Below the pieces are notes generated by a model that searched no databases, was not told the origin of the DNA, and saw nothing but the letters and a program-made list of their open reading frames with translations. A stretch of DNA of 64,000 nt from positions 43,277-107,276 of the forward strand of contig RAYE01000011.1 in assembly GCA_003612285.1 (NCBI GenBank). Direction: 5' to 3'. Source of the DNA: a bacterium D16-51 (GTDB lineage Bacteria > Bacillota > Clostridia > Lachnospirales > Lachnospiraceae). The position numbers and the translations under genes are program-made. This document shows positions 8,412 through 16,755 of this stretch, in pieces; the first letter of the stretch is position 1; each line of letters opens with the position of its first letter.

Positions 8412-8628
8412 TGCTGCTTTCCCCTAATAATGTAATATTTCCCGATGTCTGCGCCGCCCGTCCTGACAGAATACGGAGCAGGGTTGTTTTTCCGGCGCCG
8501 TTTTCCCCGACAAAGCCATAGATATCTCCCCGGCAGATTTCCATGTCCAGCCCATTTAAGGCAAAAAATCCCCTCTTCTTTTTATATTTCTTAACAATGT
8601 TTTCCGCTTTAAAAATAATTTCTGCCAT
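8412..8628 (-). pseudogene. ABC transporter ATPase, N-terminal fragment
   Basis: The start at 8628 (MAEIIFKAENIVKKYKKKRG) has a GGAGG site. Walker A is intact (GENGAGKTTLLRIL), but the coding similarity stops after about 70 residues, before the signature and Walker B motifs. The frame then reads out-of-frame permease sequence. It cannot hydrolyse ATP. With 8007-8411 it is the scar of one deletion that removed the ATPase C-terminus and the permease N-terminus. Confidence 0.75.
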
Positions 8629-8669
8629 GTCTGCCTCCATATCCAATCAATTTCATTCATGATTACTAT

Positions 8670-9398
8670 TCATTTTAAGTCAAATTTTTCAAAAATATAT
8701 CCGGCAGCCAATAGTTTCAGCAAAACGGATGCCAGAAACGTCCAAATGTTTAAATAGTATAAAGATACTAGAAACTTTAAAATCTCACCTAAAGCTGGAT
8801 TTGGTATGATGCGCCCTATATTTGCCCGTAATACACCTACTACATACAGGCTTCCAAAACTCCATACGAAAGTACTGGTTTTACTTTTGGCGATTACGGC
8901 AAAAAACACCGTATGGCTGATTATCGCAAAAGATATCAGTATTTGCCATACAAAAGCTTTTATAATGAGAAAAGCTGCCTTTATGCCAAAATCCATGCCA
9001 AAGCCTGTGTGTATGCTCCAGAGTATTGTTCCCGGCAGAAGAGATACCAGTGCCAGGGGGACTCCTCCTGCAAATACAGAAATCATCTTTGCCCCGAAGG
9101 CGTTTTTTCGCTCTGTGCCACATAGCAGGGAGGCGTAGAATGTGCGGCCTGTGAAATCCCCATTTACAAAAAAAGCAGCAAAAAGGAATAAAGTAATGGC
9201 ATAAATTGAAAATGGCCGATGCAACTCTGACAGCCAGCCTATTCCTGTATATGTAGGGTTATATTTCGGATAAGCCACACTGTTGCCGATGTTATTTATT
9301 TGGACAATGATTTCTGTCAGCAAAAAGATTATGAATAACGTCCTATATGCCGTTGATTTTTTTAGTTTAAACAATTCTGCTTTCGTCAGATTTTTCAT
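8670..9398 (-). CDS. ABC-2 family transporter permease (intact, orphaned)
   Basis: 242 residues, about six membrane helices, basic N-terminus (MKNLTKAELFKLKKSTAYRT) typical of permeases of bacteriocin-immunity and drug ABC-2 exporters. A GGAGG site precedes the start at 9398, which overlaps the end of the upstream regulator gene by 32 bases. Its cognate ATPase just downstream is truncated, so unless another ATPase serves it, it is probably non-functional despite the intact frame. Substrate unknown. Confidence 0.75.
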   Translation of the reverse strand: MKNLTKAELFKLKKSTAYRTLFIIFLLTEIIVQINNIGNSVAYPKYNPTYTGIGWLSELHRPFSIYAITLFLFAAFFVNGDFTGRTFYASLLCGTERKNAFGAKMISVFAGGVPLALVSLLPGTILWSIHTGFGMDFGIKAAFLIIKAFVWQILISFAIISHTVFFAVIAKSKTSTFVWSFGSLYVVGVLRANIGRIIPNPALGEILKFLVSLYYLNIWTFLASVLLKLLAAGYIFEKFDLK

Positions 9399-10137
9399 TT
9401 ATTTCCTCCATTTTTGATTCCAGGCGGTACTTCAGCGGCAGCAAAAGCAATGCAAATAACATTCCATAAAGCAGAGTCAGCAGGGAGACTGCTGCTACCT
9501 GCCCTGTGCCTTTTTTTGTTGTCCGCAGAATGAAAATCATATCCAAAAGAGTAAACACCCCTCCACCTAACAGAGTGGAAGCAATCGCAAGCTTAACAGC
9601 CTGCAGTGAGGAGAACAGCGTATTCCTTTTAACATCCTCTCTCCGTATTAATACAAAAGAGCGGAAGAAGGCTTTCACATTACCGCTTGCCAGCAGCATA
9701 ATCAGCACAAGAAGCAGATTCGTAATAAACGTATATGAATCCAAAAAATAAACCCAGCTATGCCAGATCCGAATTGGCACAATAGTAAGGAAAAGCAAAA
9801 GTACCATAAATAAAACCGCCAGAATACAAGAGAGCAGATTCTTTTTATTTTTCTTTTTTAAGGATTCTTTTTCCTCCATAAGCGTGAGGATAATATCTTC
9901 TGAACTTTCATGGTAATCGTTTTCTAAAAGAGATTCGCCCAGAAGCAGCTCATTTACCTTGATTCCCAGAAGATCACATAGCGGCAGCATAAGCGAATTA
10001 TCCGGCATTCCACGGCCGCATTCCCATTTTGAAACCGCTTTATCTCCAATACCAAGCTGTCTTGCCAGCTCCTTTTGGGTCATCCCCTTTTCTTTTCGTT
10101 TCTCTGCAATAAATCTGCCTGTCTTTTCCTGATCCAT
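9367..10137 (-). CDS. XRE-family regulator with C-terminal membrane domain
   Basis: 256 residues. The helix-turn-helix spans residues 5-62 (AEKRKEKGMTQKELARQLGI, then KAVSKWECGRGMPD). A linker follows, then about four membrane helices from residue 103 on. Such membrane-tethered XRE proteins often head ABC-exporter operons in Firmicutes and are thought to sense the membrane or the transporter. It is first in the minus-strand cassette with the permease and the broken ATPase. Ligand and operator are unknown. Confidence 0.8.
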   Translation of the reverse strand: MDQEKTGRFIAEKRKEKGMTQKELARQLGIGDKAVSKWECGRGMPDNSLMLPLCDLLGIKVNELLLGESLLENDYHESSEDIILTLMEEKESLKKKNKKNLLSCILAVLFMVLLLFLTIVPIRIWHSWVYFLDSYTFITNLLLVLIMLLASGNVKAFFRSFVLIRREDVKRNTLFSSLQAVKLAIASTLLGGGVFTLLDMIFILRTTKKGTGQVAAVSLLTLLYGMLFALLLLPLKYRLESKMEEINEKSDESRIV

Positions 10138-10248
10138 GCCATAAACTCACTTTCCACTATATTGAATCCCCCAAATCCTGCTCCATACCCCCAATGCCGC
10201 CCTGCATTTGTATCATAGCAATAAATAGGAATCCCTTCAACCTTCTGT

Positions 10249-10269
10249 GCGTAGAATCACATTCTACGC
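10249..10269. repeat. Perfect 9-bp inverted repeat in intergenic region
   Basis: GCGTAGAAT and ATTCTACGC are separated by CAC. The element lies in the 311-base gap between the divergent XRE and foldase-like genes, about 90 bases upstream of the foldase promoter. It could be an operator or part of a degenerate repeat. No gene was supported in this gap. Confidence 0.4.
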
Positions 10270-10359
10270 TTCGTAGGACTGCACTTTATAGGCCGATATG
10301 CCGTCTTGTAAATGAATCTTTAAAGTGGCTGTCTGATGGCGGGGAAAAAATAATATATC

Positions 10360-10387
10360 TTGACTTCTTGCGGATTTTCGATAAAAT
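10360..10387 (+). promoter_or_regulatory. Sigma-A-type promoter for foldase-purL
   Basis: TTGACT (10360-10365), 16-bp spacer, TAAAAT (10382-10387). The predicted transcript start is about 55 bases before the foldase-like ATG, and it probably also serves purL, which follows after 17 bases. Confidence 0.55.
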
Positions 10388-10448
10388 ATAACGTAGGCTA
10401 TTAGTTTTTAGAGTTAGTAGTGAAAGAAATACATTTGGAGGAATTGAC

Positions 10449-11705
10449 ATGAATTCATCGAAAAATATTATGAATCAACAAAAGAAGGACAAGGGGGCAA
10501 AGGAGGCGGCTTCTCCTTCTGTACCAGAAAAGACACTGAAAAAGAGCAGCGGTTTTTTGGCGGGCAGGGAATTGAAGCCAATTATTTTAACAGTGCTGTG
10601 TGTTGTTTTGGTAGTGGTTTTATGTGTTGGGGTTGCCATTCAGCAGTTTAAGCCGAAGGTGGCTGTAACAGTTGGTGATACCAAGCTTACATTAGATGAT
10701 ATGACCTATCCGATTTATGAGCTGGAGAGCACATATTTGCCATATAACGAATGGTATCAGTCTATGTCGGGCGGAACGATATGGGAAGCTGATTACCAGG
10801 GGGAAGCTGGGACGATGTCAGGGGTATCGAACTCTATTGGCTGGAAGCAGGAAATTTTAAACGGTGAAGTGCAGTATGAGATTTTATACCAGAAGGCAAA
10901 AGAAGCAAAGTATGAATTGACAGAGGATGAGAAAAAGGATGCGGCAGAGGATGCAAAGGAAGCTTTAGAAGGGCTTTCCTGGCTTCAGAAGATGCAGCTT
11001 AATATTTCAGAATCTAAGCTGACAGAGCGTTTTGAGAAAAGGGCGCTGGCCGACCGTTTCAAAAAGGATCAGCAGGAAGAATTAAATAAGGACGTGGACG
11101 AGGCAAAGGCAATTGCCGATATCAGCAAAGAGGATTACCGCCAGTATGATATCCAGTATTATTCTGCTCCTTTAAAGACGAGCACAGAGGAAGGCGAGGC
11201 AAAAGAGCTGACTGACGATGAAAAGAAAGAGCTGGAAGAGAAGATGAAAAATATTGCTTCCCAGGCAAAAACAGCGGAAGACTTTACAACGTTAATTGGC
11301 GAGGATGAGACAAGCATTACTTTGGAAAAGGAAGGCAAATTCACAGAAAAAGACGGCTGGTCGTATGTTTCTGATAAAAATCTTAAAAAGATTAAGAAAA
11401 TGGAAAATGGCGCTGTTTCAGACGTGATCTTAGATGAAAACTATTACGTTGTAGTAAAGATGGTGAATAATAATTCAGAAGAGGCGTATAAAACAGCCTG
11501 CGATGATGCAATAAAGACGGAGCAAAACAGTGCATATTCTACCTGGTATGAAAAAGAACAGGAGAAGTATGATGTTGTTGTAAATACAGATATATGGACA
11601 GATGTAGTAATCGGAACAGTAACAACAGATATTGTAACAGCAGAAGATTTGGAAAAAATGAAGGGCGATTCCTCTGATGCTGCTGACGGCTCAAGTGAAG
11701 AATAG
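10449..11705 (+). CDS. Membrane-anchored SurA/PrsA-like foldase-type protein
   Basis: 418 residues. A lysine-rich cytoplasmic start of about 50 residues leads to one membrane helix (ILTVLCVVLVVVLCVGVAI, about 51-70). A large extracellular helical domain follows, with the VTVGDTKLTLDDM opening typical of SurA_N/PrsA proteins. A charged middle and an acidic C-terminus complete it. No lipobox and no convincing parvulin active site are seen, so a chaperone role outside the membrane is more likely than proline isomerisation. A GGAGG site lies 7 bases before the ATG. The short gap to purL suggests co-transcription, although the functions differ. Confidence 0.65.
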   Translation: MNSSKNIMNQQKKDKGAKEAASPSVPEKTLKKSSGFLAGRELKPIILTVLCVVLVVVLCVGVAIQQFKPKVAVTVGDTKLTLDDMTYPIYELESTYLPYNEWYQSMSGGTIWEADYQGEAGTMSGVSNSIGWKQEILNGEVQYEILYQKAKEAKYELTEDEKKDAAEDAKEALEGLSWLQKMQLNISESKLTERFEKRALADRFKKDQQEELNKDVDEAKAIADISKEDYRQYDIQYYSAPLKTSTEEGEAKELTDDEKKELEEKMKNIASQAKTAEDFTTLIGEDETSITLEKEGKFTEKDGWSYVSDKNLKKIKKMENGAVSDVILDENYYVVVKMVNNNSEEAYKTACDDAIKTEQNSAYSTWYEKEQEKYDVVVNTDIWTDVVIGTVTTDIVTAEDLEKMKGDSSDAADGSSEE

Positions 11706-11722
11706 ATGGAGGCAGGAACGGA

Positions 11723-14700
11723 ATGGGAAGTGTTAGAAGAGTATATGTAGAAAAAAAAGAGCCATATGCAGTCCGCGCAAGAGAGTTGAAAGAGGAAATA
11801 AGGAACTATCTTGGGATTGAGTCCCTGGAGGCAGTCCGTGTGTTAAGCCGTTATGACGTGGAAAATTTAAGTGACAGGACATACCGGCAGGCGCTTGGTA
11901 CAGTGTTTTCAGAACCGCCAGTGGATAATTGCTATGAGGAGGGGTTTGAAGCGCCGGAACATTCCCTTGTATTTTCTGTGGAATATCTGCCTGGACAGTT
12001 TGACCAGCGTGCTGATTCAGCAGAACAGTGCGTAAAACTGTTAAATGAGAAAGAAGAGCCGGTAATCCGCTCTGCAACGACCTATATTTTTGAAGGGGAA
12101 ATCAGTGAGGCGGATGCTGGACGGATTAAGGACTATTGTATTAACCCGGTAGATTCAAGGGAAACAGATGAAGAAAAACCGGAGACTTTAGTACAGAGCT
12201 TTGAGGAACCTGCGGATGTTTCTGTATTTGAAGGGTTTACTGGTATGCCGGAAAAGGAATTGAAGGAATTGTACTCTTCTTTAAACCTTGCCATGACGTT
12301 CCAGGATTTTCTGCATATCCAAAATTATTTTAAAACAGAGGAAAAAAGAGAGCCTTTTGTAACGGAAATTCGTGTTTTAGACACGTATTGGTCAGACCAC
12401 TGCCGCCATACAACGTTTTTAACAGAGTTAAAAAATGTTACATTTGAGGAAGGGTTTTATAAAGAGCCAATCCAGAGTGCATATGAAGATTATGAAAAAG
12501 CCCATCAGGAGATGTATAAGGGCAGGGAAGATAAGTATATTTCTTTAATGGATATTGCACTGATGGCGATGCGCAAGCTAAAAGCAGAAGGCAAGTTAGA
12601 GGATATGGAAGAATCTGATGAAATCAATGCCTGTTCCATTGTAGTCCCTGTGGAAATTGACGGGGTAAAGGAAGAGTGGCTGGTATTTTTCAAAAATGAG
12701 ACACATAACCATCCAACAGAGATTGAGCCGTTTGGCGGAGCGGCAACCTGCCTTGGAGGGGCAATCCGCGACCCATTGTCAGGACGCGGCTATGTTTACC
12801 AGGCAATGCGTGTAACAGGCGCTGCAGACCCAACGGTATCAATGAAAGATACATTACAGGGTAAGCTTCCACAGCGGAAGATTGTAACAGGCGCTGCGCA
12901 GGGCTATAGTTCTTACGGAAACCAGATTGGACTTGCGACAGGGCTTGTCAATGAGGTATACCATCCGAATTATGTTGCAAAGCGCATGGAGATTGGCGCT
13001 GTTATGGGGGCTGCCCCGCGCCGCAATGTAATCCGGGAAAACAGCGACCCGGGCGATATTATTATTCTTTTGGGAGGCCGCACCGGCCGTGACGGAATTG
13101 GCGGGGCAACGGGTTCTTCCAAAGCGCATACTACAAAATCAATAGACGTCTGTGGCGCAGAAGTCCAGAAAGGGAATGCGCCGACAGAAAGGAAGATACA
13201 GAGGCTTTTTTACAGGGAAGAGGTCAGCTCCATTATCAAAAAATGCAACGATTTTGGGGCAGGCGGTGTCTCTGTTGCAATTGGGGAACTGGCAGACGGG
13301 CTTACCGTGGATTTGGATAAGGTGCCGAAAAAATATGCCGGCCTGGATGGGACAGAATTAGCCATTTCAGAATCACAGGAGCGTATGGCAGTTGTCGTTT
13401 CCCCGGAAAATGTAGATAAAATGCTGGCTTTTGCAACAGAAGAAAACCTGGAAGCGGTTGCGGTTGCAAAGGTAACAGAAGAACCAAGGCTTGTTTTGCA
13501 GTGGAGAGGAAAGGTAATTGTCAATCTTTCCAGGGCGTTTTTAGATACAAACGGAGCGCATCAGGAGACAGATGTGCGTGTGACGATGCCTGCAAAGGAA
13601 GAGAATTATTTTGAGCAGGGGAAAGAATGTGCTGACCTTAAAAAAGCATGGCTGGATACATTAAATGACTTGAATGTCTGTTCACAGAAAGGCCTTGTGG
13701 AGATGTTTGACAGCTCCATTGGGGCTGCTACGGTAACGATGCCTTATGGGGGCAGGAAACAACTGACGCCAACACAGACAATGATTGCCAAGCTTCCGGT
13801 ATCTTCCGGGAAATGTGATACGGTGACAATGATGAGTTATGGCATGGACCCATATTTAACAAGCTGGAGCCCATATCATGGCGCTGTTTATGCAGTAGTT
13901 TCTTCGGTAGCAAAAATTGTTGCTTCTGGCGGGGATTACCGCAAAATCCGTTTTACGTTCCAGGAGTATTTCCGCCGTTTAGGCGCAGATGCTTCCCGCT
14001 GGGGGGAGCCGATGGCAGCGCTTCTGGGTGCGTATGATGCGCAGATGAAGCTGGGGCTTCCATCAATTGGAGGAAAAGACAGCATGTCCGGGACATTTGA
14101 TAAGATTGATGTTCCGCCGACACTTTGTTCGTTTGCAGTAGATGTAGCCACCCTTTCTGATGTTGTGACGCCGGAACTGAAAAAAGCAGGAAATATCCTG
14201 GTGAAGTTTAGCATCAAAAAAGACGCATATTCTTTGCCGGATTATAGCCAGTTAATGTCCCTGTATGGGAAAATCACGGATATGATACATGATAAGGTGT
14301 TAGTATCTGCCTATGCGGTTTCCTTTGGCGGAATTTGTGAGGCTGTCAGTAAGATGGCGTTTGGGAATGGCCTTGGCGTGGCAATTGATGGCAGTGTTTC
14401 AAAGGAAATGCTGTTTTTAAAGGATTATGGGGATATTATTGCAGAAGTTTCCCCAGAAGATTTGGGCAGGATTACAGCAGAATACCAAAAGATTGGCGTG
14501 GTTACAGAGAAAGCAGAATTTGCCGCATGTGGCGTAGCCGTTTCTATGGAAGAAGCTCTTGCTGCCTGGAAAAGCAGGCTGGAAAGCGTATTCCCAACGC
14601 GTTCAGGCGCTGTACAGGATAAGCTGGAAGATTCTTTATATGATGCGAAGACTGTTTATGCAGCAAAAAATAAGGTTGCACGTCCAAAGGTGTTTATTCC

Positions 14701-15478
14701 GGTATTTCCGGGGACAAACTGTGAATATGATACGAAGAGGGCATTTGAGAAGGCAGGGGCAGAAGTTAAAACAGTTGTATTCCGCAATCTGACGGAAAGC
14801 CAGATTACAGAGTCTGCCCATGCATTTGAGGCGGCAATCAGGGAGTCCCAGATTTTAATGTTCTCCGGCGGTTTCAGTGCAGGAGATGAGCCGGATGGTT
14901 CTGCTAAGTTTATTGCCTCTGTATTTCGGAATCCAGGGATTATGGATGCGGTTAATGAGCTGCTTGAAAAGAGAGATGGGCTGGCGCTTGGCATTTGCAA
15001 TGGCTTCCAGGCACTGATAAAGCTTGGGCTTGTGCCGTATGGTGAGATTAGGCCGCAGACGGCAGACGCCCCGACTTTGACAACGAACAGGATTGGACGC
15101 CATATTTCAAAATCGGTTTATACAAAGGTATGTACCAATAAATCACCTTGGCTGGCACAGGCAGAGCTTGGGGGTGTTTATGTCATTCCGGCTTCCCATG
15201 GGGAAGGGCGTTTTGTTGCCTCAGATGAAATGCTGCGCAGGCTTTTTGGAAATGGTCAGGTAGCCACAAGATATGTCGATTTGGAAGGGAATCCAACGAT
15301 GGATGAGGATTTCAACCCGAATGCTTCTTATGCTGCTATTGAAGGCATCACAAGCCCGGATGGACGTGTGCTTGGCAAGATGGCGCATTCAGAGCGCATT
15401 GGTGACGGTGTGGCAATGAATATCTATGGAAACCAAAACCAGCATATTTTTGAATCTGGTGTTGCATACTATAAATAG
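11723..15478 (+). CDS. purL: Phosphoribosylformylglycinamidine synthase, single-chain
   Basis: 1251 residues, the long form in which the synthetase and the glutaminase (PurQ-like) parts are fused. It converts FGAR plus glutamine and ATP to FGAM, step four of purine synthesis. Seen: the linker region DTYWSDHCRHTTF near 223, NETHNHPTEIEPFGGAAT near 327, two AIRS-type halves, and a C-terminal class I glutaminase with the nucleophile in GICNGFQ near 1092 and a late SHGEGRF. All key motifs are present. A GGAGG site lies 11 bases before the ATG. Other pur genes (purM, purN, purD) are about 40 kb away in the window, so the pathway is split. Confidence 0.97.
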   Translation: MGSVRRVYVEKKEPYAVRARELKEEIRNYLGIESLEAVRVLSRYDVENLSDRTYRQALGTVFSEPPVDNCYEEGFEAPEHSLVFSVEYLPGQFDQRADSAEQCVKLLNEKEEPVIRSATTYIFEGEISEADAGRIKDYCINPVDSRETDEEKPETLVQSFEEPADVSVFEGFTGMPEKELKELYSSLNLAMTFQDFLHIQNYFKTEEKREPFVTEIRVLDTYWSDHCRHTTFLTELKNVTFEEGFYKEPIQSAYEDYEKAHQEMYKGREDKYISLMDIALMAMRKLKAEGKLEDMEESDEINACSIVVPVEIDGVKEEWLVFFKNETHNHPTEIEPFGGAATCLGGAIRDPLSGRGYVYQAMRVTGAADPTVSMKDTLQGKLPQRKIVTGAAQGYSSYGNQIGLATGLVNEVYHPNYVAKRMEIGAVMGAAPRRNVIRENSDPGDIIILLGGRTGRDGIGGATGSSKAHTTKSIDVCGAEVQKGNAPTERKIQRLFYREEVSSIIKKCNDFGAGGVSVAIGELADGLTVDLDKVPKKYAGLDGTELAISESQERMAVVVSPENVDKMLAFATEENLEAVAVAKVTEEPRLVLQWRGKVIVNLSRAFLDTNGAHQETDVRVTMPAKEENYFEQGKECADLKKAWLDTLNDLNVCSQKGLVEMFDSSIGAATVTMPYGGRKQLTPTQTMIAKLPVSSGKCDTVTMMSYGMDPYLTSWSPYHGAVYAVVSSVAKIVASGGDYRKIRFTFQEYFRRLGADASRWGEPMAALLGAYDAQMKLGLPSIGGKDSMSGTFDKIDVPPTLCSFAVDVATLSDVVTPELKKAGNILVKFSIKKDAYSLPDYSQLMSLYGKITDMIHDKVLVSAYAVSFGGICEAVSKMAFGNGLGVAIDGSVSKEMLFLKDYGDIIAEVSPEDLGRITAEYQKIGVVTEKAEFAACGVAVSMEEALAAWKSRLESVFPTRSGAVQDKLEDSLYDAKTVYAAKNKVARPKVFIPVFPGTNCEYDTKRAFEKAGAEVKTVVFRNLTESQITESAHAFEAAIRESQILMFSGGFSAGDEPDGSAKFIASVFRNPGIMDAVNELLEKRDGLALGICNGFQALIKLGLVPYGEIRPQTADAPTLTTNRIGRHISKSVYTKVCTNKSPWLAQAELGGVYVIPASHGEGRFVASDEMLRRLFGNGQVATRYVDLEGNPTMDEDFNPNASYAAIEGITSPDGRVLGKMAHSERIGDGVAMNIYGNQNQHIFESGVAYYK

Positions 15479-15485
15479 CTAATAG

Positions 15486-15564
15486 TTACTATTCATGGTC
15501 AATTTCTGAAAAGGTCTAAAATCATTGTGCTTGCACACATGATTTTAGGCCTTTTCCAGAAATT
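15486..15564. repeat. Repeat-family end followed by long hairpin downstream of purL
   Basis: 15486-15499 reads TTACTATTCATGGT, which matches 12 of 14 bases of the terminal repeat of the MITE-like element at 40279. Directly after it is a long inverted repeat: arms 15501-15524 and 15540-15564 (AATTTCTG with CAGAAATT, AAAATCA with TGATTTT). The hairpin may end the purL transcript, but no T-run follows. Confidence 0.5.
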
Positions 15565-15721
15565 GGCTGTAAAATCAATGTCATTAACTTTTTGATAAAA
15601 CTGAGTATCCCCTCTGCCCTTCCGGGCATAAAATGTACCCATGGGGTAGCGACCCCATAAACGCTGCCCGTTAAAATGCGGCCGCATAGCTTGATGTCGG
15701 CTCTCGCCCTTTGCCTTAAAG

Positions 15722-16045
15722 GTGGACTTGATTTTCTTGCTGATGTCTTTCGCAATGATAGTGCTGATATTGCCTTTGTTTGCGGATTCTAAAGTATTTA
15801 TCCCTGTATTAAAAGATTTCTTCCAAAAACATCCGCTTATCAACCCGAAAATATTTCTCGGGGATGCCGCTTTCGATTCTGTTGAAATTTATAAATACCT
15901 GCTTCAGGAAACATCCATTGGGAAGGCATATATTCCGCTTTATCTTAGCAAAGATTATTTGCTAAAAAGGATTATAATACAGAATAATAATGTATCACAT
16001 TTGAATATATTCTGCTATAACCACTTTATTCTAAAGTGCATATAA
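15722..16045 (+). pseudogene. Transposase fragment (DDE type), degenerate
   Basis: The frame encodes KVFIPVLKDFFQKHPLINPK, then IFLGDAAFDSVEIYKYLL and KAYIPL, which resembles the middle of IS4/IS1182-like DDE transposases around the second catalytic Asp. There is no ribosome site. A stop interrupts the frame upstream, where a cysteine-rich RCPLKCGRIA piece of the same protein can be read (about 15655-15690). The C-terminal catalytic region is missing. It is a decayed insertion sequence. Confidence 0.55.
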
Positions 16046-16110
16046 AAAAGAAGGTAAAAAGGCAAACTTGCCCAAAATTGGCAGAAAAATGCCGTTTCTT
16101 GCAAAATATA

Positions 16111-16188
16111 TTGATTTTTTTAAGAATTAAGTTATACTTTTTGCAAAGATGTTTATAAATTTGATTCGATATTGTATTGATTTATAAA
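16111..16188 (+). promoter_or_regulatory. Two tandem candidate promoters for the VOC/ABC operon
   Basis: TTGATT (16111-16116) and TATACT (16133-16138) with a 16-bp spacer. Then TTGATT (16161-16166) and TATAAA (16183-16188), again with 16 bp. Both lie in an AT-rich stretch 94-171 bases before the VOC start. Confidence 0.4.
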
Positions 16189-16281
16189 TGAAGTTTGTAT
16201 ATAATGATTGAAGATAATAATGCCGTTTATAATAACCTTATTAGGGATGTGTATAAACGTTTATTGGGGGAGGATGAAAAA

Positions 16282-16755
16282 ATGATAAGTGTAAAATTAA
16301 CGTTTGGTGGTTTATGTAACGAGGCAGTTAGGTTTTACAGCCAATGCTTTGATGTAAAAGTGCTTGTGCAAAAAAGCTTCCAGGATGCAGAGAATGATTT
16401 TCCGCAGAGAATAGAGCCGAAATTTCAGGATTTTATTTTCTCGGCAGAGTTGGAGATTACTTTGGAGGACAGTAAGTTTTATGTGACAATGGGCGATACT
16501 CCGGCTATTGTATTTACGGGAACAGACAGGCTTTCTGGCTGCAATGACAATATCGCATTTGATATTCATGTAAAGGAGCCCGGTCTAATTAGGGAATTGT
16601 ATCAAAAGTTCACAGAGGCTGGTTCTAAGAATAACATTCCACTTGAGCAGTCAGAGCAGGGGCTGCGGTGCAGCCTGATCGACCCTTATGGTATATGCTG
16701 GACAATGGTTTGCGAGAACAGCCCGCAGGCTGGGAGAGAGGCAGGGTTAGATTGA
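16282..16755 (+). CDS. VOC-superfamily protein (PhnB/glyoxalase-like)
   Basis: 157 residues. The ATG at 16282 has a GGGGAGG site about 8 bases upstream, so an ATG further upstream is not used. It shows the beta-alpha-beta-beta-beta pattern with LTFGGLCNEAVRFYSQCF at the start and a DPYGICWTM end, characteristic of PhnB-like members of the vicinal-oxygen-chelate family. Such proteins bind antibiotics or metals or act as isomerases. The activity here is not identified. Its TGA overlaps the ATG of the next ABC exporter (TGATG), so the two are translationally coupled, which hints at a shared resistance or export role. Confidence 0.75.
   Translation: MISVKLTFGGLCNEAVRFYSQCFDVKVLVQKSFQDAENDFPQRIEPKFQDFIFSAELEITLEDSKFYVTMGDTPAIVFTGTDRLSGCNDNIAFDIHVKEPGLIRELYQKFTEAGSKNNIPLEQSEQGLRCSLIDPYGICWTMVCENSPQAGREAGLD

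Noticed and set aside
10194..10391. Open frame of 65 codons upstream of the foldase-like gene
   Set aside because: No ribosome site. It spans the promoter and the GCGTAGAAT dyad, and its composition is not protein-like.
15499..15843. Minus-strand frame of 114 codons downstream of purL
   Set aside because: Its start lies in the transposase relic read in the opposite sense, where plus-strand matches (RCPLKCGRIA, GDAAFDSVE) are better, so the minus frame is probably a shadow.
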